From Ardenticatenaceae bacterium (lineage in GTDB: Bacteria > Chloroflexota > Anaerolineae > Promineifilales > Promineifilaceae), in contig JASJCR010000060.1 of NCBI GenBank assembly GCA_030065875.1, positions 1 through 41,949 on the forward strand: DNA of 41,949 nt. Reading direction: 5' to 3'. Made by a program: the position numbers and the translations under genes. Shown here in pieces: positions 33,968 to 41,949 of this stretch (within the stretch, counting starts at the first letter, position 1; each line of letters starts with the position of its first letter). The notes under the pieces were generated by a model. The model did not search any database and was not told the origin of the DNA. It saw only the letters and a list, made by a program, of their open reading frames with translations.

Positions 33968-36292
33968 ATGATCACCTTAATTCCCGTTACCGCAGCAGAT
34001 GAATTAAATCCAACTGCCGGCAAAAAAGCGCAGTCAATCGCCTGGCTGCAGCAGCAGGAGGCGGTAACTCCCCAAAGTTGGGTTCTCCCCTGGAACGCTT
34101 TTGAACAGTGGCAGCGTACTCGCCAAATTGACCCTCAATGGGTCGCCAACCTCGACAGCTCACAACAGTATGCGGTGCGTTCTTCTGCCAACCTTGAAGA
34201 TGACCCTAATTTTGCGTTTGCCGGTCAATTTGTCTCTGTACTCAACGCGACTGGGAAACAGGGTTTGCTGGACGCGATCGCTCACGTGTTCCAATCGACG
34301 GAGAGCGAACTGGTTGACTCTTATCTGTCCCAGAACGGCCTCAAAACGGTTGATCTCAAAATGGGCGTCTTAATTCAAAAGATGATCAAACCGCAGATTT
34401 CCGGCGTGGCCTTTAGCAAAAATCCGGTGACCGGTCTTGATGAAATCGTCATTGAGGCGGTGACAGGAAGCGGTGAGAAATTGGTGCGAGATGGATTCAC
34501 GCCGTGGCGATGGGTTTACAAGTGGGGCGAATGGATTGTTCAACCTGAGGACTCTCATTTGAGTGATGTGGCTTTTGTGCAGGAAGTGGCCACTCAAACG
34601 GCCCGGTTTGCCGAGGCTTATGGAGAACCGCTCGATCTCGAGTGGGTGTATGACGGCCACAAATTATATTGGGTGCAGGCACGGCCGATTACCACCTTAA
34701 AAAAACTCAACATTTACTCAAACCGCATTTCTAAAGAGGTGCTGCCCGGGATTATCAAGCCGCTGGTCTGGTCAACCAATATTCCGTTGGTCAATACCGC
34801 CTGGATCAAAATCTTTACCGAATTAATCGGGTCAAACGACATCACCCCAGATGAATTAACCAAGGCGATTCACTACCGGGCTTATTTTAATATGAGCACC
34901 ATCGGCAAGATTTTTTCCTCCTTAGGCATGCCGGAAGAAACGCTGGAATTATTAATGGGGTTAGAGGGTGGAGAGCAAAAACCGAAATTTCGCCCCTCTA
35001 TGCAAATTTTGCGTCATGTGCCGCGTATGGTGCGCTTCGCCTGGCAGAAGTGGCGCTTTGCAGCCGCCATCGAACGGGAACTCCCCCGTTTAATCGCTTA
35101 TTATCGGCAAAAAGACGAGCAGACATTGCCGGCTGCGGCCGATGCGCTCCTGCAGGATATCGATGAATTGTATGCACAAACGATCGATATGGCTTATCTC
35201 AATATCGTGGGGCCGATTTTGGCTCAAATCTATGGGGGGATGTTAAATCGTCAGCTCAAAAAAGAAGGGATCGATCCCAATCAATTTGATGTAAAGGGGG
35301 ATGATCCGGCGTTTTTCCCCTATGATCCAAACCACCACCTCCGTTCGCTACACGAACTCTTTGTGCAGCTCCCTCGAAATGTCCAAAGGGCGGTGGAAAG
35401 TGGAGACGAAAGGGTGGTGCAAGAGGTGGCCCCCGAGCCTTTTAAAGACGCCTTTGACGATTTTTTGACCCGCTTTGGCCACCTCAGCGACAGCGGCAAC
35501 GACTTCTCCCATGCCCCGTGGCGCGAAAACAAAGGGCTCGTGCTGCAAATGATCGCCCACTTCAAACCGGCCGCCGAAGCCAATAGCCGGCCCACGATCA
35601 AAAATGGCAGCTCCCTATCCGGCCGAGGCCGCCGCGCATATAAACGGGCGCGCACCTATCAACTTTACCGCGAAAAAATCAGCTCCGCCTATATTTTTGG
35701 GTACGGGCTCATGCGCAGCCGCTTTTTAGCCCTCGGCCGCATTTTTTCCAGGAATGGGGTGCTTCAACAGCCGGATGATATCTTTTTTCTCTATCTCGAC
35801 GAAGTCCGCGACCTTGTCGCGGCCGGTGAAAACGCCTCCCCAGCTGTGGATCTGGTCAAACAGCGCCGCACAGAGGTTGAACGGGTGACCCCGGCTATTC
35901 TCCCGGAGCTCGTCTACGGCGATGAGCAGCCTCCGCTGGAAACCCAGCGTCTCAATAAAGAAAATATCCTGCAGGGAATCCCCACTTCTCGCGGCTACTA
36001 TCAAGGACCAGTACGGGTCATTCGCCGACTCAGCGACTTTTCTACCATGATGGCCGGAGAGGTATTGGTGATCCCCTTCTCCGATGTCAGCTGGACCCCT
36101 CTATTTGCCAAAGCAGGTGCAGTAATCGCTGAATCGGGAGGCATGCTTTCCCACAGCTCAATCGTTGCTCGAGAGTATAACCTGCCGGCCGTTGTCTCTG
36201 TGCATGGTGCCACCCACCAACTACTAGACGGTGAAATTGTGTCGGTTGATGGCTTTATTGGAACCATCACCCTGCATCGTAATGGGGCTTAA
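33968..36292 (+). CDS. PEP/ATP-dependent phosphotransferase, rifampin-phosphotransferase-like
   Basis: 774 aa from ATG 33968; GTG 33941 in frame is the alternative, and neither has a clear ribosome-binding site. The N-terminal ATP-grasp domain (about 1-245) has YAVRSSANLEDDPNFAFAGQ, VLIQKMIKPQISGVAFSKNP and LEWVYDGHKLYWVQARPIT, as in PEP synthase and PPDK. A divergent, helical middle region follows. The C-terminal swivelling domain has GGMLSHSSIVAREYNLPAVV with the phosphocarrier His at about residue 729. The TIM-barrel PEP/pyruvate domain is absent, the same layout as rifampin phosphotransferase (ATP, substrate, His). Its real substrate may be a lipid or antibiotic-like alcohol; the following genes hint at lipid chemistry. 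Confidence 0.85.
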   Translation: MITLIPVTAADELNPTAGKKAQSIAWLQQQEAVTPQSWVLPWNAFEQWQRTRQIDPQWVANLDSSQQYAVRSSANLEDDPNFAFAGQFVSVLNATGKQGLLDAIAHVFQSTESELVDSYLSQNGLKTVDLKMGVLIQKMIKPQISGVAFSKNPVTGLDEIVIEAVTGSGEKLVRDGFTPWRWVYKWGEWIVQPEDSHLSDVAFVQEVATQTARFAEAYGEPLDLEWVYDGHKLYWVQARPITTLKKLNIYSNRISKEVLPGIIKPLVWSTNIPLVNTAWIKIFTELIGSNDITPDELTKAIHYRAYFNMSTIGKIFSSLGMPEETLELLMGLEGGEQKPKFRPSMQILRHVPRMVRFAWQKWRFAAAIERELPRLIAYYRQKDEQTLPAAADALLQDIDELYAQTIDMAYLNIVGPILAQIYGGMLNRQLKKEGIDPNQFDVKGDDPAFFPYDPNHHLRSLHELFVQLPRNVQRAVESGDERVVQEVAPEPFKDAFDDFLTRFGHLSDSGNDFSHAPWRENKGLVLQMIAHFKPAAEANSRPTIKNGSSLSGRGRRAYKRARTYQLYREKISSAYIFGYGLMRSRFLALGRIFSRNGVLQQPDDIFFLYLDEVRDLVAAGENASPAVDLVKQRRTEVERVTPAILPELVYGDEQPPLETQRLNKENILQGIPTSRGYYQGPVRVIRRLSDFSTMMAGEVLVIPFSDVSWTPLFAKAGAVIAESGGMLSHSSIVAREYNLPAVVSVHGATHQLLDGEIVSVDGFIGTITLHRNGA

Positions 36293-36303
36293 GGAGACTT
36301 TAA

Positions 36304-37041
36304 ATGAATATCGGTCTGGGCGTAGTCGCCCTCCTAGTCGGGTATTTCATCGGATCAATTTCGTTCGCCCGCATCATCGGCCGTCGAATCGCTCCTGGAG
36401 CAGATTTAACCTCAACCAAGATAAAAATCGAAGGGGCATCCCGTGACTTTGAGGTCAAAACGGTCAGCGCCACCAGTCTATCGATGCGTGAAGGCCCTCG
36501 AGCCGGCTGTACGGTAGCGATCCTCGACATGTTAAAGGCCGCCTTACCGATGCTTTATTTTTGGTGGCAATACCCGGAACAGCCGGCGCTGCAGTTAATC
36601 ACCGCCTTTGCCGCCATCCTGGGGCATAACTTCCCCATTTATTATCGCTTTGTCGGCGGCCGCGGTCTCTCGTCCATCTTAGGCAGTCTGGTCGTGATCG
36701 ATCCTCTGTCTGTACCGGTGACAATCATCGTCAGCAATCTGGTCGGCTTGGGAATTTTTAAGGATTTTATGCTTGGCTACACCGGCTGGCTGTTTCTCCT
36801 GATCCCCTGGCTGTGGTGGCGCTTTGATCACTGGATGTATCCGGCGTATGCGGCGGCCGTCACCGCCCTTTATCTGATCGCCTCGATTCCGGAAATCAGA
36901 CTCTATTTCGAATTTAAGCGCGCCAAGGAGTTTGACAAGGCCAATTCTTATTTGGAAGCGTTTGAACACACGGACGTCGGCCGGCCGATCAAATATATGC
37001 GCAAATACGGGCTTCTAAAGACAAAAACGAACGGCTCGTAA
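36304..37041 (+). CDS. Divergent PlsY-like glycerol-phosphate acyltransferase
   Basis: 245 aa with about five or six membrane helices. GYFIGSISFARIIGR matches motif 1 of PlsY, and GHNFPIYYRFVGGRGLSS matches motif 3, with the usual GGKG changed to GGRG. The normal motif 2 (GxNxGATNxxR) is replaced by SATSLSMREGPRAG, and a charged C-terminal tail of about 45 residues is added. It probably transfers an acyl group from acyl phosphate to an acceptor other than glycerol 3-phosphate, or is a specialised paralogue. AAGGAG lies 8 bases before the ATG, 11 bases after the PEP-type enzyme. Confidence 0.78.
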   Translation: MNIGLGVVALLVGYFIGSISFARIIGRRIAPGADLTSTKIKIEGASRDFEVKTVSATSLSMREGPRAGCTVAILDMLKAALPMLYFWWQYPEQPALQLITAFAAILGHNFPIYYRFVGGRGLSSILGSLVVIDPLSVPVTIIVSNLVGLGIFKDFMLGYTGWLFLLIPWLWWRFDHWMYPAYAAAVTALYLIASIPEIRLYFEFKRAKEFDKANSYLEAFEHTDVGRPIKYMRKYGLLKTKTNGS

Positions 37042-37134
37042 CGGTATTGCCCGCAGACTAAGCAGTAACAAAAAACGTCTGTGGAAATTGATGGCCGAGA
37101 AATTGGCCAACTTTTGGGAAAAATAGGTAGAAAA

Positions 37135-38472
37135 ATGACAAATTCAGAAGAGAAAAAAATGGGGTGGCTTCCGATTTTGCAGGTGGCACTGCTCAACATC
37201 GCCGTGACGCTGGTGATTTTGCCGCTGGATTCCACGTTGAATCGCATTATGATCACCGAGTTAGGTATCTCGGCCGCCTTTGTGTCATTTCTTATCGCCC
37301 TGCGCTTTTTGACCAGTCCCCTGCGGATTTGGTTTGGGCGTCTCTCTGATACCCGGCCGCTGCGCGGAAAACATCGCACCGGGTACATCGCCATCGGCAT
37401 GGTTGTCATGACGCTTGGGTTTATTTTAACGCCCGGAGCGGCCGTCTCCGCCAGCCAGGGAGGGGTCTTGCCGATTTTATGGGCGATCTTTGTCTTTGCC
37501 CTGTTGGGTTTTGGAGTCAACCTGACAACCCCCCTGTATTTTGCCCTGGTGGCCGATCAAAGCAGTGAAAAACAGCGGGCGCGCATTGTCGCTTTGATGT
37601 TTATTTTGCTGGGGGTCGTGGTGGTCGTGGCCGCTTTTGGTTTGAGTGCCGTTGTTGGACCCAACCCTCTGGAAAACGGCCGGCTCAATATCGTTTTTGG
37701 GGCCATTGCCATTGCGGTCATCGTCATGACCTTCATCGGGCTGGTCGGTGTGGAAAAAAAAGCAACCCGCCCAACACCTACCCTGGACAGAGATTCAAGC
37801 TGGCAGGCGATTCGCACCTTGTTGATTAAAAATCGCCAGGTCAGACGCTTCTTCATCTATCTCGTTTTGACTTTCGTGGCCATCGAGGCCCAGGAAATTG
37901 TTTTGGAGCCGTATGCGGCGGCCGCTTTTGATATGGCCGTGGATGAAACAACCCGCCTGACCGGTATATTTCGACTGGGACAGCTCCTCATGCTGGCCGT
38001 TGGGGCCTATCTGGTCAATCGCATCGGCCATCGCCGCACCTCTTATTTCGGATTGGCAACTGGGATCATCGGCTTTGCCCTCATTATTTTGACCGGGATC
38101 CGCGGACTGCAAGGGCCGTTTATGGGCGGTGTCCTGGTCATCGGCATGGCCGGCGGTCTGATTTCAGTGACAAATCTGACCCTGATGATGAATATGACCG
38201 AACCCAAAAGAGCCGGAATTTATTTGGGGGCTTGGGGGTTTGCCCAAGCGGTGGGGGTTGGTACCGGCACGCTCCTGGGTGGCGTGATTCGCGATCTTGT
38301 GCTCGCCATCAGCGGACTGGATCTGCTAAGTTACATTACCGTTTATGGGTTTGAAATTGCGCTCTTGCTGCTGGCCATTCCCTTTATACGGCATCTAAAC
38401 ATCACTCAGTTTAAAGAAGATACAAAAATCAAAACAACCCAAATTTTGGCACAAATAGGAGATGCTTCATGA
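37135..38472 (+). CDS. PucC/BCD family MFS transporter
   Basis: 445 aa from ATG 37135, which has AGGTAG just upstream; an in-frame GTG at 37081 is less likely. Twelve membrane helices. ALLNIAVTLVILPLDSTLNR, then IMITELGISAAFV and FGRLSDTRPLRGKHRTGYI, are typical of the PucC/LhaA (BCD) branch of the major facilitator superfamily. That branch is known for bacteriochlorophyll and light-harvesting assembly in phototrophs. No photosynthesis gene is seen here, so this member may move another isoprenoid or lipid-like molecule. The next gene overlaps by 4 bases. Confidence 0.82.
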   Translation: MTNSEEKKMGWLPILQVALLNIAVTLVILPLDSTLNRIMITELGISAAFVSFLIALRFLTSPLRIWFGRLSDTRPLRGKHRTGYIAIGMVVMTLGFILTPGAAVSASQGGVLPILWAIFVFALLGFGVNLTTPLYFALVADQSSEKQRARIVALMFILLGVVVVVAAFGLSAVVGPNPLENGRLNIVFGAIAIAVIVMTFIGLVGVEKKATRPTPTLDRDSSWQAIRTLLIKNRQVRRFFIYLVLTFVAIEAQEIVLEPYAAAAFDMAVDETTRLTGIFRLGQLLMLAVGAYLVNRIGHRRTSYFGLATGIIGFALIILTGIRGLQGPFMGGVLVIGMAGGLISVTNLTLMMNMTEPKRAGIYLGAWGFAQAVGVGTGTLLGGVIRDLVLAISGLDLLSYITVYGFEIALLLLAIPFIRHLNITQFKEDTKIKTTQILAQIGDAS

Positions 38473-39446
38473 AAGGAGTTAGAAGTTGTATACAATACAT
38501 CATCTATGCAGCCATCGCGAATACATTGATCTTTGGGGCCTTGATCGGCTACTGGTCTTGGTCAACCAATAATTTACTCGCAGCCAACGAAGTTTATGAT
38601 GCCGCCCAAGATGTACCCGGCGAAATATACGCGATTGAAGGATATAACATCCATGTCCAAACCATGGGCGATCCTCAAAACCAACCGCTGCTTCTTATTC
38701 ACGGTTTTGGGGTGGAAGGAGGGTTATTTTGGGGTGAATTTGCTGAGCTGCTGGCTGAAGATTATTATCTCATCATGCCCGATCTCCTTGGTTTTGGCCA
38801 CTCAGAGCGGGTGATTACCCCGGACGATGGTTACACCCATGCCGGTCAAGTAGAAATCTTGGCAGGCGTTTTAGATGAGCTGCAGATATCCCAGGCCAAT
38901 GTTTTGGGAAACTCGTATGGTGGAGGGCTGGCAGCTCAAATGGCTTTAGATTATCCGGAAAAAGTAAATCAAATCGTTTTAATCGCCCCGCAGGTGTTTG
39001 ATCTCGGCGGCAACTTTTTCCAGTCTCTGGTTTCAATCCCTTTTGGCATCGGCCGGGCGATGACCTGGTCGGCACAGGGTGGAGGGCCACGCGCTGATAA
39101 TCTGGCACGCATGGGTTGTGAAGATGGGAGCAACTACTGCCCATCACAGGAAGAATTAAATCGTCGCCGCCGACTGGCCGATATCGACGGAACCACAGAT
39201 GCCCTGATCGCTTTTAGCACCACCCCGCCAGATGCCCGTCTGCCGGAAGATTTATCCGAAATTGACAAACACGTACTGGTCATTTGGGGACCGGGGGACA
39301 CGGTCATCTCTTATGCGGATTACAGCAGCCGCGTGATTGACGCACTGCCCTCAGCAGAATTGATCGTCATGGATGGCCACGGTCACAATCCCTATAAAAC
39401 AGGACCGGATGAGGCGGCCGCCTATGTCAAAGAGTTTTTAGAATAG
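38469..39446 (+). CDS. Membrane-anchored alpha/beta hydrolase
   Basis: 325 aa. An N-terminal membrane helix (about 8-31) precedes an alpha/beta hydrolase domain. LLLIHGFGVEGG gives the oxyanion-hole HG, LGNSYGGGLAAQMAL carries nucleophile Ser149, VLVIWGPGDTVISY the Asp and MDGHGHNPY the His. The catalytic triad is therefore complete. It overlaps the MFS gene as ATGA. The hydrolysed ester or epoxide is unknown; in phototrophs BchO-type hydrolases sit near PucC genes, but resemblance to BchO cannot be confirmed by eye. Confidence 0.88.
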   Translation: MKGVRSCIQYIIYAAIANTLIFGALIGYWSWSTNNLLAANEVYDAAQDVPGEIYAIEGYNIHVQTMGDPQNQPLLLIHGFGVEGGLFWGEFAELLAEDYYLIMPDLLGFGHSERVITPDDGYTHAGQVEILAGVLDELQISQANVLGNSYGGGLAAQMALDYPEKVNQIVLIAPQVFDLGGNFFQSLVSIPFGIGRAMTWSAQGGGPRADNLARMGCEDGSNYCPSQEELNRRRRLADIDGTTDALIAFSTTPPDARLPEDLSEIDKHVLVIWGPGDTVISYADYSSRVIDALPSAELIVMDGHGHNPYKTGPDEAAAYVKEFLE

Positions 39447-39458
39447 ATAGGGATAACG

Positions 39459-40073
39459 ATGGTTAATGAACTCTTCTTCCGCCTTTTTTTCCTGGGTTAT
39501 TATCTGGCCCTGATCGCCATTGCCGTTTACTTTCGACGGCGCGGGCAGCGGCGGGGCAGCATGCGGACGCAGGGTGACGCTGAGTCAAAACAGAGAGAAG
39601 GGCGCAGCCGTCTGGGCATACGGCGTATCGCCGGGATTGGCATGATCACCGCAGCCGTTCTCTACGTCATTTACCCGCCGTTTATGGATTATTTGCACGC
39701 GCCCCTGCCGCCGATCGTGCGGCTGCTCGGTGTGGCCCTGGGGTTAACCAGCTTACCCCTTCTGGTGTGGGTCCTTGACGCCCTCGGCCGGCAGTGGTCG
39801 CGGAATTTGCAGCTGCAGGATGAGCATCAGCTCATCACCGACGGACCCTATCGGCTGGTGCGTCACCCGATGTACACCGTCATTTTTATGGCCATGTCCA
39901 CCGTGGCCATTGTGTCGGCCAACTGGTTGATGATCGTACCGGCCGTGGTGGCTATGGGGGTGATTTACAGCCGCATTCCCAAAGAAGAGGCGATGCTCAA
40001 GGAGGCGTTTCCAGGGGATTACGAGGGGTATATGGCCCGTACCGGCCGGCTGCTGCCCAGGTTGCGGCGCTAA
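39459..40073 (+). CDS. ICMT-like isoprenylcysteine carboxyl methyltransferase family protein
   Basis: 204 aa with about five membrane helices. The C-terminal signature has LVRHPMYTVIFMA, then PKEEAMLKEAFPGDYEGYMA, the SAM-binding HPxY and EE motifs of the ICMT/PEMT superfamily. It is the last gene of the operon, 12 bases after the hydrolase, and overlaps the convergent gene at 40070 by 4 bases. The substrate is probably membrane-embedded. Confidence 0.87.
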   Translation: MVNELFFRLFFLGYYLALIAIAVYFRRRGQRRGSMRTQGDAESKQREGRSRLGIRRIAGIGMITAAVLYVIYPPFMDYLHAPLPPIVRLLGVALGLTSLPLLVWVLDALGRQWSRNLQLQDEHQLITDGPYRLVRHPMYTVIFMAMSTVAIVSANWLMIVPAVVAMGVIYSRIPKEEAMLKEAFPGDYEGYMARTGRLLPRLRR

Positions 40074-40633
40074 TGCAACCTTGCATCAGCCCGGTTAAGG
40101 GCGAAGGTTAGACGACCCACACCAGCCAGCCAAAGCAGCAGCGCTGTGCCAAAGGTCAACATCACCTGCTGCGTCGGCAAATTAGTAAAAGAGCCAACTA
40201 TCGACAGCAGCACGATGGCTGCGCCGAGCAGGTAGTCGAGCTTGAGGCGCAGCAGGTAACCCAGCGGGAAAAAATGCAGGCCAACGATAAACGCTACCCA
40301 GGGCAAGATCAAGTCCGGCTGATCTAGAGCCATCAGCACGCCGCTGCCGACACCAATTAAAATGCCTTCCCCGGCAAAAATGAGGCCAAACCATTTGCCG
40401 ATGGTGGCTTGCTGGTCGTATGCGTGACTGACCGGAGTGCGCAGCCCTACCCAGATGGAACTGGCCAGCAGGGCCACCGCCGGTACGGCCGTGATGGCCA
40501 ATACCAACCCGCTGACCAAATCGAGGGCCAGGGCGATGCCCAGCCATACCGCTGAAACCACCGCGTAAATCCCGCCGCCAACCGCCAGACCATGAGGGTT
40601 GGCTGCATAGTCGATATGTGTCAATGTGTTCAC
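40070..40633 (-). CDS. Six-helix membrane protein of unknown function
   Basis: 187 aa with about six membrane helices. Conserved-looking segments are GKWFGLIFAGEGILIGVG and HFFPLGYLLRLKLDYLLGA. This fits a group of small integral membrane proteins annotated as DUFs (possibly DUF7010), but I am not sure. GTG start at 40633 overlaps the preceding gene as GTGA. It is the last of three overlapping genes. Confidence 0.7.
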   Translation of the reverse strand: MNTLTHIDYAANPHGLAVGGGIYAVVSAVWLGIALALDLVSGLVLAITAVPAVALLASSIWVGLRTPVSHAYDQQATIGKWFGLIFAGEGILIGVGSGVLMALDQPDLILPWVAFIVGLHFFPLGYLLRLKLDYLLGAAIVLLSIVGSFTNLPTQQVMLTFGTALLLWLAGVGRLTFALNRADARLH

Positions 40634-40854
40634 TTACTTTCTTCCATACGCTGCGTTACGGTCATGATCTCAAGGCCGAGATCGCGAATTTTGTTCAGCA
40701 GGCCGTGTAAAGCCGCCTGGTCAGCAACCGGTCCGGTGAGGGTGGTTTCTCCCATCACGGGGTCCGGAACGATCCTCAGGCCATCAAACCAATGTGCCCA
40801 GCGCGGGCCTATCTGTCCTTTGAGCCGGATTTCGTAAATTTTCATCATAATCAT
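40630..40854 (-). CDS. Small soluble protein (IYEIRLKG...LLNKIRDLGL type)
   Basis: 74 aa. The pattern IYEIRLKGQIGPRWAHWFDG, then TTLTGPVADQAALHGLLNKI, occurs in many small uncharacterised proteins of soil and Chloroflexota genomes. It suggests one compact beta-alpha domain with no membrane segment. The ATG at 40854 overlaps the upstream stop as ATGA, and the stop overlaps the next start as GTGA, so all three genes are translationally coupled. Confidence 0.8.
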   Translation of the reverse strand: MIMMKIYEIRLKGQIGPRWAHWFDGLRIVPDPVMGETTLTGPVADQAALHGLLNKIRDLGLEIMTVTQRMEESK

Positions 40855-41009
40855 CGATTTGTGCGCCACGTTTGTAGCGCTCCAACAGCCATGCCCAAAC
40901 CGATACCGAGCGCCCAGGCGGCCGCATTGTTAGCCATCACAACGCTAAATGCCGCACCCAAACCGACGCCAGCGGCCGTCCACAAACCCATATAGTTTTT
41001 CTTTGTCAT
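40851..41009 (-). CDS. 52-residue two-helix membrane peptide
   Basis: 52 aa from ATG 41009 with GGAGG 7 bases upstream. Two Gly/Ala-rich helices (WTAAGVGLGAAFSVVMA and WALGIGLGMAVGALQT) flank an Asn pair, and a basic tail ends WRTNR. The Gly spacing suggests tight helix packing, as in holin-like or glycine-zipper proteins. Function unknown. It is first in the three-gene unit. A long hairpin (41023-41074) lies in its leader. Confidence 0.65.
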   Translation of the reverse strand: MTKKNYMGLWTAAGVGLGAAFSVVMANNAAAWALGIGLGMAVGALQTWRTNR

Positions 41010-41022
41010 GTTTTGCCTCCAA

Positions 41023-41074
41023 TTTTTGGGGACGCAAGTTGCTTTCATGAGCAGTAGGCCTGCGTTCCCAAAAA
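41023..41074. promoter_or_regulatory. Long inverted repeat in the leader of the three-gene unit
   Basis: TTTTTGGGGACGCA pairs with TGCGTTCCCAAAAA with one mismatch around a 24-base loop. There is no T-run after the stem on either strand, so it is not a standard terminator. On the minus strand it ends 8 bases before the GGAGG of the peptide gene, so it could affect translation or RNA stability. Confidence 0.5.
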
Positions 41075-41158
41075 AATGATTTATCTAGGAAGCAGTATAT
41101 GAATTGAGCGGTCACAGCCGCATGTATCGAAGGGTGTATTAGGGGTGTAACGGGGATT

Positions 41159-41949
41159 TTAGAGCAGGTTAAGTTCACGGGCCCGGGCCACCGCCTGGGT
41201 GCGATTGGCGGCGTGCAGCTTCCCATTGATGTTGCTCAGATGCCGTTTGACTGTGCCGATGGCCAAATACAGCTTGTTGGCAATCTCGTGGTTGGTGTGT
41301 CCGACGGCCACCAGCTGTAAAACTTCGAGCTCGCGGTCGCTCAGCGGTTCCAGAATATGACCATCGGCCAGGAGGGTTAAAGCCTGGGGCACACTTCTGG
41401 TCCTGGGGGAGGCAACGGCGGTTAGGATGCGATCACAAAACGGCCGTTCGGTTGAGCCGGCCGCCACTCTTCCGACCAGCTTTGCCACGCCATCGCCAGG
41501 AAAGTAGAAAAGAGACACCCACTGGTGCCGTGCCGCCTGGTCAATCGCCCGGGCCATCGTGTTGAGCGCTATCTCATGATTCCCCAGCACATCTTCCAGC
41601 AAAGCCAGCGTCACCGGGGCCATCATTTGAGCATAGCTCGTTGATGGGAAATCAACGATATCGCGCACCCGGTCGCGCAGGGTGCGCAAACGGACAACAT
41701 CATTGGGGTCTGTCAGCAGCTGCAGCTGCGCCCGAAACACCGTATTAATAAACGTCGCCGGATTGGGTTCGGCAGATGGCAACGCCTCAAACGCCACTGC
41801 ATCTTGCACATCCAGCCAATGTTGGGCGCGATCTGTCTGCCCCAGCAGCAGGAGCACTCTTATCAGAAAGTCGTAGTATCCATACATCGCCTTGCCGGGT
41901 GACATTTGCGTCAGCTGTTCATCCGTTTCCAACGCCAATTTAAGCGCTG
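41159..41949 (-). CDS. LuxR-type regulator, C-terminal part (cut by window end)
   Basis: At least 262 aa; the frame is open to the last base, so the N-terminus lies outside the window. The visible part has TPR-like helices (TDRAQHWLDVQDAVAFEALP, ALLEDVLGNHEIALNTMARA) and a C-terminal LuxR helix-turn-helix (LSDRELEVLQLVAVGHTNHE, then TVKRHLSNINGKLHAANRTQ). This fits the C-terminus of a MalT/LAL-type regulator like the one at 17587, probably with an ATPase domain upstream. Confidence 0.88.
   Translation of the reverse strand, partial: ALKLALETDEQLTQMSPGKAMYGYYDFLIRVLLLLGQTDRAQHWLDVQDAVAFEALPSAEPNPATFINTVFRAQLQLLTDPNDVVRLRTLRDRVRDIVDFPSTSYAQMMAPVTLALLEDVLGNHEIALNTMARAIDQAARHQWVSLFYFPGDGVAKLVGRVAAGSTERPFCDRILTAVASPRTRSVPQALTLLADGHILEPLSDRELEVLQLVAVGHTNHEIANKLYLAIGTVKRHLSNINGKLHAANRTQAVARARELNLL

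Noticed and set aside
33968..36292. Rifampin-resistance gene call
   Set aside because: The domain layout fits, but the middle substrate region is divergent and the operon suggests lipid chemistry, so I kept a family-level name.
37135..39446. Photosynthesis gene cluster suggested by PucC-like and hydrolase genes
   Set aside because: No bacteriochlorophyll synthesis, reaction-centre or carotenoid genes are visible, and PucC-like MFS proteins also occur in non-phototrophs.

Overview
This is a bacterial chromosome segment, most likely from a member of the Chloroflexota (Anaerolineae-like). That placement is an inference. It rests on the mix of large LuxR-type ATPase regulators, multi-GAF sensor kinases, a membrane Ser/Thr kinase, proline-rich lipoproteins with cupredoxin domains, DUF2079 and ArnT-like membrane proteins, and secreted proteins that end in a short hydrophobic tail with a proline. 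I see no rRNA or tRNA gene, no phage block, no CRISPR array and no transposase gene. Small non-autonomous repeat elements are common between genes.

Layout. 1-1753: tandem heptamer repeats, a terminator-like hairpin and a secreted seven-repeat beta-propeller protein. 1788-4101: a small TIR element, a membrane-anchored protein, an ICMT-like methyltransferase and a sensor histidine kinase. 4350-7594: two overlapping, AT-richer genes for DUF2079 and ArnT/PMT-like membrane glycosyltransferases. 7632-9481: AraC regulator, LysE exporter and DUF2000 protein as one minus-strand unit. 9800-14718: two FAD enzymes, a TetR regulator and a soluble reductive-dehalogenase/QueG-like Fe-S protein with a strong promoter and a palindromic operator. 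15180-17275: a polytopic membrane protein translationally coupled to a glycoside-hydrolase-like lipoprotein. 17587-23443: a four-GAF sensor kinase, a NarL-type response regulator and a LuxR-type ATPase regulator in one operon.

23854-25842 encodes a secreted transglutaminase whose full domain order resembles animal factor XIII/tissue transglutaminase. 25881-33477 is a long minus-strand operon: GNAT, 4TM-cupredoxin protein, cupredoxin lipoprotein, thioredoxin-fold lipoprotein, STAS protein, membrane Ser/Thr kinase and a small membrane protein. A beta domain resembling the RskA extracellular domain occurs in three of these proteins, and two share a His-rich domain with EF-hand-like loops. This is the best candidate for an undescribed envelope copper/redox signalling system.

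33968-40073 is a plus-strand operon: rifampin-phosphotransferase-like PEP/ATP enzyme, divergent PlsY-like acyltransferase, PucC/BCD-type MFS protein, alpha/beta hydrolase and ICMT-like methyltransferase. It may handle a lipid or isoprenoid. 40070-41009 is a compact three-gene minus-strand unit of small proteins with 4-bp overlaps. The window ends inside another LuxR-type regulator.

Two genome-scale signals stand out. One is a MITE-like family with 4-bp target duplications; the window holds both a filled and an empty site. The other is strong over-representation of the palindrome CGGCCG.
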